From NCBI GenBank assembly GCA_029219165.1, contig JAQXSW010000024.1, positions 1 to 54,562 on the forward strand: 54,562 nt of DNA, written 5' to 3'. Under the pieces are notes generated by a model. That model saw only the letters and a program-made list of their open reading frames with translations, was not told where the DNA came from and ran no database searches. Below are positions 1-8,079 of the stretch, in pieces. Made by a program: the position numbers and the translations under genes. The stretch is from Oscillospiraceae bacterium (lineage in GTDB: Bacteria > Bacillota > Clostridia > Oscillospirales > Acutalibacteraceae). Each line of letters opens with the position of its first letter. Position 1 is the first letter of the stretch.

Positions 1-9
1 ATAAAATAA

Positions 10-48
10 AAAAAATAAAACCTGAGCTTCAAATTTGAAACTCAGGTT
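10..48 (-). terminator. Rho-independent terminator of the operon ending at 53
   Basis: CCTGAG (21-26) pairs with CTCAGG (41-46) around an AT-rich loop. Read on the minus strand, the stem is followed by a T-rich tract. It lies directly after the stop codon of the small membrane protein gene. Confidence 0.75.
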
Positions 49-52
49 CTTT

Positions 53-394
53 TTATCTGTTTTCTAAAACTTTTTTAATAACAAGCAGAAGACCTGTAAT
101 GAGAATTGATCCGAAGAATACGAAAGCAATACCAAGGCATATTACACTGAAAAATTCAACGGATTTAAGTTGTTCCGCTGCACCTGTAACCATTTGGCTT
201 ACTTCGGCTTCGAGTCTGTTTATTACAGCAACGTAGTATGATGTGGTGAGTAGTGTGAACACACCGCCAAGTGCTCCGGAAACAAAAGACAATACCCAAA
301 ATAGGACTCTTTCAGTTTTGAATGCAAGAATTTGGAAAACAATAATTGCTATGAAAAATAATATAAATGCAATGATTGGTAATGCAAAATTCAT
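53..394 (-). CDS. Small three-helix membrane protein of unknown function
   Basis: A 113-residue protein that I do not recognise. Hydrophobic stretches at about residues 3-23, 30-55 and 80-107 should be membrane helices. The segment between helices 2 and 3 contains a short charged region (RLEAEVSQM). It ends in a basic tail, KKVLENR. The start codon directly adjoins the stop codon of the upstream TrmB-DUF523 gene (395), so the two are probably co-transcribed, and a terminator follows it. Nothing in the sequence indicates a substrate or partner. It could be a small membrane accessory protein; no function is claimed. Confidence 0.6.
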   Translation of the reverse strand: MNFALPIIAFILFFIAIIVFQILAFKTERVLFWVLSFVSGALGGVFTLLTTSYYVAVINRLEAEVSQMVTGAAEQLKSVEFFSVICLGIAFVFFGSILITGLLLVIKKVLENR

Positions 395-1492
395 TTATAT
401 TCCTCCAATCTGTTTCTCATTATATATCATTATGCCGTTTCTCTCAAGTAAATCTGCTGTAATTCCGTTGCCCGGAATTTTCTTATGAGAAAATGTACCG
501 TCATATATTTCTCCAAAACCGCAGGAAGGACTGCCTGACTTTAAAATGGCTTTTTTGCAATTAAATGCTTTTGCCAAGGCAAGCGCGCTGTCTGCTCCAC
601 GTTTGAAATTCTCGGTAACATCTTCGCCGTTTTTGTTTACAACTTTTCCATCTACTATTTCGGCAGGAGTTCTTGGAATTGGAAGTCCGCCAAGACACTC
701 CGGACATACCGGAATAAGATTATATTTCTTTTCAAGGTTCTCTTTATTTTCAATGGAATTTGCTCCGCCGTCATACTTACATTTTATTCCAAGAAGACAC
801 TGGCTTATAAGTATGTTCTCTTTTGGCTTTTTAGCTTCAAGTCTGTAAATAGGGAAACCCTGGCTGGAAAAACGATATTCATATTCCGTTACAACATTTT
901 CTTCAATATCTGAGTTGTGTAAATCCAAAGAAATGTTGGATATTTGCCAACCGCACTTTGAGAATTCCTCAATTGAATATTCAAAGAAGTGCATGTTATC
1001 TGTTTTCTGGCATATTATTGCATCATCCATAAGAAGTTCATTATAGATTTTTAGGAAGCGCTCATTTGTAAGTCTGTGACTTTTGTATGCATTCTTTGGA
1101 TATGGGCAAGAAAAGTTAAGATATATTCCTGCAATAGATTTGTCCGGAATGAAGCACGGAAGATATTCCGCGCCACACTTTACAAATCTGACATTTGGAA
1201 TATTTTCATTTCTTGCCTTTTCTGCTGCGGCAACAATAACATTCGAAACTTTTTCAATGGCAAGGAAGTTAACTTCAGGATGAAGTTTTGCCATTTCACA
1301 GGCGAATTGACCTTTGCCGCACCCAATTTCCAAATAAACCGGATTTCGGTTTTTAAATATTTCCTCAAAATTAATATAATCTTTCTTAAGAACTGCGGTA
1401 TTAAAGTTTTTGTCCTCTGTGGTGAAGGACATAAGATATTCTCCACAGTTTATGGTCCTGGATTCAAGGTGTTTCTTTTTTCTCATTCTCAT
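395..1492 (-). CDS. trmB: TrmB tRNA (guanine-N7)-methyltransferase fused to a DUF523 domain
   Basis: The N-terminal part (about residues 1-220) is TrmB, the SAM-dependent enzyme that makes m7G46 in the tRNA variable loop. The SAM-binding motif LEIGCGKGQ lies at about 54-62, and the LNFSCPYPK segment (about 125-133) is the equivalent of the usual LNF-x-DPWPK motif. From about residue 226 (ILISQCLLGIKCKYDGG) to near the end it is a complete DUF523 (YbbK-like) domain with conserved Cys residues in QCLLG, CPECLGG and SPSCG. These two families are normally separate proteins, and the reading frame is uninterrupted. The ATG at 1492 follows an AGAGG ribosome binding site. The Asp of DPWPK is Cys here. 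The role of DUF523 is not established; it may be a thiol or metal domain. Confidence 0.85.
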   Translation of the reverse strand: MRMRKKKHLESRTINCGEYLMSFTTEDKNFNTAVLKKDYINFEEIFKNRNPVYLEIGCGKGQFACEMAKLHPEVNFLAIEKVSNVIVAAAEKARNENIPNVRFVKCGAEYLPCFIPDKSIAGIYLNFSCPYPKNAYKSHRLTNERFLKIYNELLMDDAIICQKTDNMHFFEYSIEEFSKCGWQISNISLDLHNSDIEENVVTEYEYRFSSQGFPIYRLEAKKPKENILISQCLLGIKCKYDGGANSIENKENLEKKYNLIPVCPECLGGLPIPRTPAEIVDGKVVNKNGEDVTENFKRGADSALALAKAFNCKKAILKSGSPSCGFGEIYDGTFSHKKIPGNGITADLLERNGIMIYNEKQIGGI

Positions 1493-1558
1493 AGGTTATA
1501 CCTCTAAGCATTAAATGGGGTTAAGATAAATAACGTTAAGAAGTTTAACATAAATAGA

Positions 1559-1588
1559 GCATATAGACAATAAGCATATAGACAATAA
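1559..1588. repeat. Perfect 15-bp tandem duplication upstream of rplS
   Basis: GCATATAGACAATAA occurs at 1559-1573 and again at 1574-1588. It lies just upstream of the rplS promoter, so it could be a duplicated protein-binding site or a replication slippage product. Confidence 0.8.
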
Positions 1589-1611
1589 AATATGAAAATT
1601 ATAAAAAACAC

Positions 1612-1640
1612 TTGCATCAAATGTTAGTTTCTGTTATTAT
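1612..1640 (+). promoter_or_regulatory. rplS promoter
   Basis: TTGCAT (1612-1617) and TATTAT (1635-1640) are separated by 17 bp. Transcription would start near 1647, just before the leader hairpin. Confidence 0.6.
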
Positions 1641-1646
1641 ATCAAG

Positions 1647-1768
1647 GCATTCGTATCCTTGTCTGTCCGGACAAGGGGTTTGATACTTAGAAATTTAGTA
1701 CCGAAGCGGACGGTCCTCTGACAAGAAATTGTGAATGAACGTTCTGAAAAATTTAAGGAGGAAAAAGT
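1647..1768 (+). ncRNA. Structured 5' leader of rplS, candidate L19 autoregulatory leader
   Basis: The leader contains a strong hairpin, CCTTGTC (1657-1663) with GACAAGG (1670-1676). A second small one follows, ACCG with CGGT (about 1700-1714). Firmicute rplS mRNAs often carry an L19 leader that binds the ribosomal protein. The position and hairpin make that likely, but I could not test a covariance model. Confidence 0.45.
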
Positions 1769-2110
1769 ATGGACGCACTTAAAATTATGACCGAAGGCAT
1801 GATTAAAGAAGATAAGCCGGAGTTCGGTATTGGTGACACAATTAAAGTTCACGTAAAAATTAAAGAGGGTAACAGAGAAAGAATTCAGGTATTTGAAGGC
1901 ACTGTTATTGCAAAGCGTGGCAGTGGAGTTTCTGAAACATTCACAGTTCGTCGTGTATCATACGGCGTAGGTGTTGAAAGAGTATTCCCACTTAACTCAC
2001 CAAACGTAGCTAAAATTGAAATTGTTCGTCGTGGTAAGGTTCGTAGAAGCAAACTCTACTATCTTCGTGACAGAGTTGGTAAGACTGCTAAAGTTAAAGA
2101 GCAACTTTAA
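1769..2110 (+). CDS. rplS: 50S ribosomal protein L19
   Basis: A 113-residue protein of the normal length for bL19, a component of the large subunit at the 30S-50S interface. The characteristic segments [10 protein letters not shown] (about 22-31), [34 protein letters not shown] and [16 protein letters not shown] are all present. The ATG follows AAGGAGGAAAAAGT, a near-perfect ribosome binding site. It has its own promoter and a structured leader, and a strong terminator follows at 2139, so it is transcribed as a single gene. In related bacteria rplS lies next to rbgA and rnhB, which occur here about 4.5 kb downstream. Confidence 0.97.
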   Translation: MDALKIMTEGMIKEDKPEFGIGDTIKVHVKIKEGNRERIQVFEGTVIAKRGSGVSETFTVRRVSYGVGVERVFPLNSPNVAKIEIVRRGKVRRSKLYYLRDRVGKTAKVKEQL

Positions 2111-2138
2111 TCAATCAAAGCTTAAAACAAAAACGAAT

Positions 2139-2170
2139 GGAGACACTTCAAAAAGTGTCTCCATTTTTTA
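2139..2170 (+). terminator. rplS terminator
   Basis: GGAGACACTT and AAGTGTCTCC form a 10-bp stem with a 4-nt loop, followed by ATTTTTTAT. Confidence 0.9.
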
Positions 2171-2191
2171 TATACAATTGTATATTTTTTC

Positions 2192-2220
2192 TTGTATGTT
2201 TTTTCCAATTGTGATAATAT
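2192..2220 (+). promoter_or_regulatory. Promoter of the surface protein gene
   Basis: TTGTAT (2192-2197) and TAATAT (2215-2220) are 17 bp apart, upstream of an AGGAGG site and the ATG at 2283. Confidence 0.5.
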
Positions 2221-2282
2221 CTATATGTAAAAAACTATTTTTGAGGTTTTTTGTACAAAATTCCTAAATAGGAGGAAATTTT

Positions 2283-4220
2283 ATGAAATCGTTCAAAAGA
2301 AGATTAATATCCTGCCTTTTAGTTTTTGCAATGGTACTTACACTCGCACCTATTGCAATGACTACCGTATTTGCAGCAGATACAAGTGCTGTTTCAAATA
2401 GTGGCGTTTTAAAGGATGGTAAAGTTGTATTTAACAGTATACCTCCAAAAGACGGTGATGATTGGGCAACAATGCAATTTGTAATGATGGAGTTTTATGA
2501 CAAGAATTATGATAATGGGTATACTCCTGACTCATTCTCAGATGACTTCAGCAAATTGTATGCAACATATCATTCAGGTCAACCTGATGAACAACAAATT
2601 TCTGTTGATGTTACTTGGAATTATGATAAGGAAGTATTAAAAACAGCAGATATATTTACAGAGAAATTCCCTAGAGGGGAAGTATTTTGGTTCAATCTTA
2701 CAGATTTGGAATTCATAAATTATTTATTGAACAGAGACCCGGATTCTGAAGAAATGTTTGATACAATGGCAAACTATTCTGCTGAACTTAAAGCTTGTAT
2801 TGAAAACACAAATTTTGAGTTACTTGTTATGCCGGGAGCCGGAATGGATGATCCGTTCTTAACCGAAAGAATTGGTACTGTAAAACTTGTACATGATGGC
2901 ATTGCTTACTATACTTTTGACCCGTTAGGCGCAACAGCTCAACATGTTGTTTATATTCCTGAAAGTACCGGAAATACAAAAGAAGAAATTCTTGCTGCAA
3001 TTAAAGCCAGAATAGATGGATATATTAAGAATAGTGGTATTGAAATTACATATTCAGGTTTGACCGTTGATGAATTTGTAGCAAATACCCTTGCAGAATA
3101 TGATGCACACAAAGCAGAACTTGAAGCTGAACTTGCTACAAAGACTGCGGAGTATGACCGTTTAAATGCATTAAATGATCAAAATAATACTGCTATACAG
3201 AATGCTCAAACAGCATACGATGATGCATGCAGAGCTGCGGAAGATGCAGAAAGTGCGTACAATGGAAAAGTTGATGCTAAGAACGGAATACTAACTGAGT
3301 TGGAAAGTGCTCGGCAAAACGGAGATGATGAAGCTACTATTAATGAAATTCAAGGCAGATTAGATGCTGCACAAGATGAAGTAAATGATGCTTATCAAAT
3401 TCGAGAAGAAAAAATTGAAGAAGAAAATCGCGCCCTTACAACATTACAAGAGCGTCAACAATATGGTAGGCTGCTTATGGAACAATTATCTCCTCTTATG
3501 TCAGATATAGATAGTTTGCGGAGAGAGATAGATTGGGTAGATGAATATAAGGCTAACTTCCTTGAGTCTTTTGAAGAGGGCGGAGCAGATGAATTCCTTA
3601 ATGATGCTGCGGGTGGATTTATTTATGAATTAAAATTCCCTGGTTCTGATGAAGTATTTACATTTGTTGCAATTAAGGATAATTCAAAGTTAACTACTCC
3701 TTCATACGCTACTAAGGACATTAATACTCAGATTTCTGTATCTTCAGCTTCATCTGAGGTTCCACTTGATGCAATTATTGAAGTAAGTGAAGTTACCTCA
3801 GGTACTGAATATGACAGAATAATGAAGGCAATTGATGCTGAAAGCGGAAAGTCATTTGATATTAAAATTCACTCAAGAACTACAGATGAATATGTTACAA
3901 AACTTTCAGACGGAACATTTGAAGTTAGAATTCCAATTCCTGAAGAATATAACGGAAAAGATTTAATAGTTTACTATGTAGATGCTAACGGTCAAGTTAC
4001 ACCTCATACTGTTAGACCTGAAGGAAATTATGCAGTATTTACAACTGATCACTTCAGTGTTTATACATTGGCACCAATTGCACCTGAGGTAGCAAATACT
4101 GCTGACGTTAACGATAGCACATTGTGGATAGGCGTTATGCTCTTTAGTGTTTGTGGTTTTGCAGGTGTTGCTTATCTTGAATATTCAGATAGAATGAAAA
4201 AATTCTCAAAGAATAAATAA
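2283..4220 (+). CDS. Secreted, membrane-anchored coiled-coil surface protein of unknown function
   Basis: A 645-residue protein not matched to a known family. Residues 1-31 form a Sec signal peptide (KSFKRR, hydrophobic core, then TVFA at the cleavage site). A globular region follows (about 35-260). About 266-420 is a charged, Ala/Glu-rich heptad-like segment (for example AELEAELATKTAEYDRL) that should form a long coiled coil. A beta-rich C-terminal domain (about 430-600) resembles the extracellular domains of Gram-positive surface proteins. A final membrane helix (about 612-632) precedes a basic tail, DRMKKFSKNK; there is no LPXTG motif before it. The ribosome binding site is AGGAGGAAATTTT. 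Promoter and terminator flank it, so it is monocistronic. It lies directly before two signal peptidase genes. A stalk-like adhesin or envelope protein is a guess only. Confidence 0.75.
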   Translation: MKSFKRRLISCLLVFAMVLTLAPIAMTTVFAADTSAVSNSGVLKDGKVVFNSIPPKDGDDWATMQFVMMEFYDKNYDNGYTPDSFSDDFSKLYATYHSGQPDEQQISVDVTWNYDKEVLKTADIFTEKFPRGEVFWFNLTDLEFINYLLNRDPDSEEMFDTMANYSAELKACIENTNFELLVMPGAGMDDPFLTERIGTVKLVHDGIAYYTFDPLGATAQHVVYIPESTGNTKEEILAAIKARIDGYIKNSGIEITYSGLTVDEFVANTLAEYDAHKAELEAELATKTAEYDRLNALNDQNNTAIQNAQTAYDDACRAAEDAESAYNGKVDAKNGILTELESARQNGDDEATINEIQGRLDAAQDEVNDAYQIREEKIEEENRALTTLQERQQYGRLLMEQLSPLMSDIDSLRREIDWVDEYKANFLESFEEGGADEFLNDAAGGFIYELKFPGSDEVFTFVAIKDNSKLTTPSYATKDINTQISVSSASSEVPLDAIIEVSEVTSGTEYDRIMKAIDAESGKSFDIKIHSRTTDEYVTKLSDGTFEVRIPIPEEYNGKDLIVYYVDANGQVTPHTVRPEGNYAVFTTDHFSVYTLAPIAPEVANTADVNDSTLWIGVMLFSVCGFAGVAYLEYSDRMKKFSKNK

Positions 4221-4242
4221 TCGTTGAATAATTGAATTAGTT

Positions 4243-4273
4243 AAAAGGTCTCTTCTTTGGAAGAGGCCTTTTT
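4243..4273 (+). terminator. Terminator of the surface protein gene
   Basis: AAAAGGTCTCTTC and GAAGAGGCCTTTTT form a stem with a TTTG loop, followed by T residues. Confidence 0.85.
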
Positions 4274-4344
4274 CATTTTACGATTTATTGATTTTGATTT
4301 TCATTTATAGTAAAATAATATATCGGTTTAAAGGAGGTGTCTTC

Positions 4345-4929
4345 ATGAGAGTTGAGTTTTATGAAGTTAATTTCAAAAAGCCAACTACAAGGTTTAAACT
4401 TTTTTGTGCAGATGTTTATGATTTTGTTTCAACCTTTATGCTTGCTATCATTTTTGTCATGATAACTCTTGTATTTCTGTTTAGGCTTGCAACAGTTGAA
4501 GGCACATCCATGAATCCTACGTTGGAAGATCAGGATAGGCTGATGGTCAGTCATTTAACAGAGAATTACGAACGCGGAGACATAGTTGTTGTGTCCAGAG
4601 TAAATGACGTATCAATTGTGAAGCGTGTAATTGCTGTGGCCGGGGACACAATAGACATAAATTTTGCTGAAGGCAAAGTATATTTAAATAATGAACTTCT
4701 AAATGAAGATTATATACTTGAACCTACATATAGATATTTTTCTGATGGTCCGGAGTTTCCGTTGACAGTGCCGGTAGGGTATGTGTTTGTAATGGGAGAC
4801 AACAGGAATAACTCGCTGGATTCCAGAAGCGGTGAAATAGGACTGGTAAATGTTCAGAGTATCCTTGGAAAAATGATAGTAGATTTTAATAAGACGGAGG
4901 CTCCAATATGGAAGACAATAATGCAGTAA
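4345..4929 (+). CDS. lepB: Signal peptidase I (first of two tandem copies)
   Basis: Type I signal peptidase, the membrane-bound Ser/Lys protease that removes Sec signal peptides outside the cytoplasmic membrane. The ATG at 4345 is preferred over the upstream in-frame ATG at 4288 because it follows AAGGAGGTGTCTTC; this gives 194 residues. One membrane helix spans about 24-48. The catalytic Ser is about S55 in GTSMNPTL and the general base Lys about K93 in VKRVIAVAGD. The conserved C-terminal box GYVFVMGDNR..S.DSR is intact. This is the single-helix Gram-positive (SipS) form. Its 3' end overlaps the next lepB by 22 nt, so the two are translationally linked. Proximity to the large secreted protein upstream may be coincidental. 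Confidence 0.95.
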   Translation: MRVEFYEVNFKKPTTRFKLFCADVYDFVSTFMLAIIFVMITLVFLFRLATVEGTSMNPTLEDQDRLMVSHLTENYERGDIVVVSRVNDVSIVKRVIAVAGDTIDINFAEGKVYLNNELLNEDYILEPTYRYFSDGPEFPLTVPVGYVFVMGDNRNNSLDSRSGEIGLVNVQSILGKMIVDFNKTEAPIWKTIMQ

Positions 4930-5477
4930 CAAAGGAACGCACACTTAAAGATAAATTTGTGGATTTTGCTTATGAGACTGTAAGCGTATTTGTAACAGCA
5001 GTTGTAATTATTATGCTTGCTTTTACATTTATTGTAAGATTTGTTGGAGTTGTTGGTGAGTCCATGGAGCCAACGCTGCATACAGGGGACTGGGCTGTAA
5101 TTCCACAGACAGAATTTTACACTCCAAAATATGGAGATGTAGTTGTTATTTCACAGCCAAACAGTTTTCACGAGAATATTATAAAAAGAGTCATTGCCGT
5201 TGAGGGTCAAACCGTAGACATTGACTTTATGACCGGAAAAGTTTTTATTGACGGAGGAGAGGTTCTGGAACCTTATCTTGGGTCTGAAACCACAAATTAC
5301 TATGATATGGAATTCCCTGTTACAATACCTGAGGGTTACGTATTTGTAATGGGAGATAATAGGCAAAAATCAATCGACTCTAGGTCTACAACAATTGGCC
5401 TTATTCGTACAGACTACATTTTAGGAGCTGCAAAGTGGGCAATTACTGATAACGGTAGAGTCGACTTGGAACTTTAA
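4908..5477 (+). CDS. lepB: Signal peptidase I (second tandem copy)
   Basis: A second SipS-type signal peptidase of 189 residues, clearly paralogous to the preceding gene and overlapping it by 22 nt. The cytoplasmic N-terminus precedes a membrane helix (about 22-45). The catalytic Ser is about S52 in GESMEPTL, Lys about K93 in IIKRVIAVEG, and the MGDNRQKSIDSRS box is present. The ribosome binding site is GACGGAGGCTCC inside the upstream gene. The two enzymes diverge most between the Ser and Lys boxes and in the N-terminus, so they may differ in substrate preference or arise from a simple duplication. The stop codon lies only 3 nt from the stop of the convergent ATP-grasp gene and no terminator is visible between them. 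Confidence 0.95.
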   Translation: MEDNNAVTKERTLKDKFVDFAYETVSVFVTAVVIIMLAFTFIVRFVGVVGESMEPTLHTGDWAVIPQTEFYTPKYGDVVVISQPNSFHENIIKRVIAVEGQTVDIDFMTGKVFIDGGEVLEPYLGSETTNYYDMEFPVTIPEGYVFVMGDNRQKSIDSRSTTIGLIRTDYILGAAKWAITDNGRVDLEL

Positions 5478-5480
5478 TAT

Positions 5481-6482
5481 TTAGTTTTTCATTGCTTTTT
5501 CAAAAATAGGAAGAAGTCCGTAGTTGTCATTTCTGTGAACCGGCAGTTGGTATATGTCATGTCCCGGGAAGTCATTTCCTTCAATAAGTGAAGGACCGTC
5601 CGGTCCCAGGCATACATCCCATCCAACATAACCCACTTCAGGAATTATGTTACATGCATTTTCACAGAACTTCTTAACTTCATTCCACATTGGAATTTGA
5701 ACTCCAACAATTGGTGCGCCGGTATATGGGTGAACATCATATACCTTTGTGGCTTTGTCTATGGCCTTAAATTTAATTATGCCATCGTTTATGTCAATGG
5801 CTGCAGCCATACCGCCGTGGTTGAAGTTGTCAACTGAATTGCCGTCGTTGCCAATTCTTAAAAATGCGGCAACGACCTTTTTGTTAAGGGTTACAACTCT
5901 GAGTGTGTTAATTGAAAGTGGGTAAATGTCGTTTATTACCTTGTGTTGAACGGCACACTCTTCTATAAGGACTTGAGAGTTTTCATAAAGTCTTTTATAA
6001 AGGGCATCAGCATCCTCTTTAGTTGTGTCAATTTTTTCAACACCTTTACCGCACGCAAGACCAACAGGCTTTGCAATAATAGTTTGGTGCTTTTTAATGA
6101 ACTCTTTGAATTCGTCTGTGTTTTCACCGGTAAGTTCTAAAAAGTCTCTTTTAACAAAGTCTTTAAAGAGATTGTTGAAAACAATTTTGTCCTCAAACTT
6201 TTTAGCGGCTTCAGGGTCGTTATATTTCTTATAGATGGCATTGTTAATACCACGTGTAATTATGGTTTTTCTTTCTTTGCCATTCATGTTATACATTTGG
6301 AATTGGTAGTAGTCCATATATCCTGCTTGGTATTTAAGACCACAGTAGATTACATCAAAAAATGTAATAATTCTGGACTTGCCACTTTTTTCATGTACTT
6401 GCTCAATTGTTTTGAACATGTTTCCGAATGACATATAACGAATACGTCTAATTAGGTAACGAGCTTTACCCAAGTTGGTCAC
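5481..6482 (-). CDS. Sugar-transfer-associated ATP-grasp family protein
   Basis: A 333-residue protein resembling the ATP-grasp proteins found with glycan and exopolysaccharide genes. The segments IIAKPVGLACGKGVEKI (about 135-151), QVLIEECAVQH (about 170-180) and GWDVCLGPDGPSLIEGNDFPG (near the C-terminus) match the ATP-binding Lys, the hinge and the metal-binding Glu/Asn of the ATP-grasp fold. It would ligate an acid group to an amine or thiol using ATP; the substrate is unknown. The GTG at 6482 is the first possible start (an in-frame stop lies three codons upstream), but the AAAGGGAA ribosome binding site almost touches it. The TTG three codons later has better spacing, so the exact start is uncertain. 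It is transcribed convergently with the lepB pair. Confidence 0.75.
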   Translation of the reverse strand: MTNLGKARYLIRRIRYMSFGNMFKTIEQVHEKSGKSRIITFFDVIYCGLKYQAGYMDYYQFQMYNMNGKERKTIITRGINNAIYKKYNDPEAAKKFEDKIVFNNLFKDFVKRDFLELTGENTDEFKEFIKKHQTIIAKPVGLACGKGVEKIDTTKEDADALYKRLYENSQVLIEECAVQHKVINDIYPLSINTLRVVTLNKKVVAAFLRIGNDGNSVDNFNHGGMAAAIDINDGIIKFKAIDKATKVYDVHPYTGAPIVGVQIPMWNEVKKFCENACNIIPEVGYVGWDVCLGPDGPSLIEGNDFPGHDIYQLPVHRNDNYGLLPIFEKAMKN

Positions 6483-6546
6483 TTCCCTTTACTTATTGTA
6501 AAGATTATATAGCATACAAATACAAAAATGCAACAAGGAGAAAATT

Positions 6547-7422
6547 ATGGCAGACTTTCAAAGACAAACTGTTCAATGGTTTCCCGGCCATATGGCAAAA
6601 ACAAGAAGAAAGATAAAAGAATCACTCTCTCTTGTAGACGGAGTGGTAGAACTTCTTGATTCCCGTATTCCACTCAGTAGTAGGAATCCTGAAATAGATG
6701 AAATGACAAGCGGAAAACCCAGAATAATACTCCTTAATAAGTGCGATGTAGCAGACGAAAAAGCCACACGTGAATGGATCTCCTATTTTGAAAAAATAGG
6801 AGCGTATGCCATTCCTGTTGATTGCAAGACAGGAAAAGGCTTAAATGCTTTTGAAGGCGTTGTTAAAAGAGCACTGGCTAAAAAAATTGAGCAAAATGTT
6901 GCAAAGGGAATGCCTGGGAAGGCACTTAGGCTTATGGTGGTTGGAATACCAAACACCGGTAAGTCTTCCTTTATAAACAAAATGAGTGGGCGTAACCGCC
7001 TAAAGGTCGCAGATCGTCCGGGTGTTACAACCAGCAACCAATGGGTTGTGTGTGGTAACGGAATTGAACTTTTGGACACGCCGGGGGTTCTGTGGCCAAA
7101 ATTTGAAGATCCAATAGTAGGCGACAGACTTGCGTTTATTGGATCCGTAAAAGATGAAATAATGGACTGTGAAACCATTGCGGTTCGCCTTTTGGAAGTT
7201 TTAAAGGAAGACTATCCCGAAAGACTCATTGAGCGTTATAAGATAACGGAAGAGGACTGTTCTTTGGAAGCATACGAAGTGCTTGAAGCAATTGGCAGAA
7301 AGCGTGGTATGAAAGCTCGTGGCGGTGATGTTGACACGGAGCGAGCAGCTAATACCCTTCTTGATGAATACCGTGGCGGAAAGCTTGGAAGGCTTACTTT
7401 TGAAAGGCCTCCAAAGGAGTAA
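6547..7422 (+). CDS. rbgA: Ribosome biogenesis GTPase RbgA (YlqF)
   Basis: A 291-residue circularly permuted GTPase needed for late assembly of the 50S subunit. The order of motifs is the permuted one: G4 NKCD (about 64-67) comes first, then G1 GIPNTGKSS (about 133-141), G2 and G3 DTPG (about 177-180). The N-terminal VQWFPGHMAK is typical of YlqF. The C-terminal RNA-binding region contains KRGMKARGGDVDTERAA and ends in LGRLTFERP, as in B. subtilis RbgA, and the length is normal. The ribosome binding site is AAGGAG 8 nt before ATG. It starts an operon with rnhB and yraN. Confidence 0.95.
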   Translation: MADFQRQTVQWFPGHMAKTRRKIKESLSLVDGVVELLDSRIPLSSRNPEIDEMTSGKPRIILLNKCDVADEKATREWISYFEKIGAYAIPVDCKTGKGLNAFEGVVKRALAKKIEQNVAKGMPGKALRLMVVGIPNTGKSSFINKMSGRNRLKVADRPGVTTSNQWVVCGNGIELLDTPGVLWPKFEDPIVGDRLAFIGSVKDEIMDCETIAVRLLEVLKEDYPERLIERYKITEEDCSLEAYEVLEAIGRKRGMKARGGDVDTERAANTLLDEYRGGKLGRLTFERPPKE

Positions 7423-7431
7423 TTGGTAAAT

Positions 7432-8079
7432 ATGTCAGAAATAAAGAGTAAAAAAAAGACGGTTTTAAAAACCGTCCCTACATATGAGTATGAGAAGGCA
7501 GCAATGGACAAGGGATTTTCCGTTGTATGCGGAATTGACGAGGCCGGTAGAGGCCCCCTTGCAGGTCCCGTTTTTGCCGCTGCCGTAATTTTGCCGATAG
7601 ACCTTGAAATTCCGGGTCTTAATGACTCAAAAAAACTCAGTGAAAAAAAGCGTGAGGCGCTTTTTGATGAAATAATAGAAAAGGCAGTGGCGTATAGTGT
7701 TGCGTCGGCATCTGAAAAGGAAATTGATGAAATCAATATCCTGCAAGCCACGTTCCTTGCAATGAGGCGTGCCGTAGACGGCCTCGGTATTTCGCCGGAT
7801 TACGCACTCATAGACGGAAATAAAAAGCCTGGACTTTCCATAGAGGAAGAATTTGTAATTAAAGGCGATGCAAAATCCATGTCTATTGCTGCCGCATCCA
7901 TTCTTGCTAAGGTTTCAAGGGACAGATACATGCTGGAAATGGCAAAGTATTTTCCGGAGTACCAGTTTGAAAAGCACAAGGGGTATGGTACTGCCCTCCA
8001 CTATGAGATGATTTCAGAATATGGGGTGTCTGAAATACATAGAAAATCATTCTTAAAGAAGATATTAAATCCGGAATAA
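7432..8079 (+). CDS. rnhB: Ribonuclease HII
   Basis: RNase HII, which cuts the RNA strand of RNA-DNA hybrids and removes single ribonucleotides misincorporated in DNA. The signature CGIDEAGRGPLAGPV at about 29-43 holds the first two catalytic acids. The others lie in YALIDGN and the SIAAASILAKVSRDR segment, and the C-terminal KGYGT is conserved. I place the start at ATG 7432 (215 residues), 12 nt after AAAGGAG. The in-frame TTG at 7423 is only 3 nt from that site. It follows rbgA closely and its stop overlaps the ATG of yraN (TAATG), so the three genes are co-translated. Confidence 0.95.
   Translation: MSEIKSKKKTVLKTVPTYEYEKAAMDKGFSVVCGIDEAGRGPLAGPVFAAAVILPIDLEIPGLNDSKKLSEKKREALFDEIIEKAVAYSVASASEKEIDEINILQATFLAMRRAVDGLGISPDYALIDGNKKPGLSIEEEFVIKGDAKSMSIAAASILAKVSRDRYMLEMAKYFPEYQFEKHKGYGTALHYEMISEYGVSEIHRKSFLKKILNPE

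Noticed and set aside
1708-1720. GGACGGTCCTCT in the rplS leader, similar to the repeat core
   Set aside because: It matches only part of the core, is isolated, and lies within a structured leader; chance similarity is more likely.
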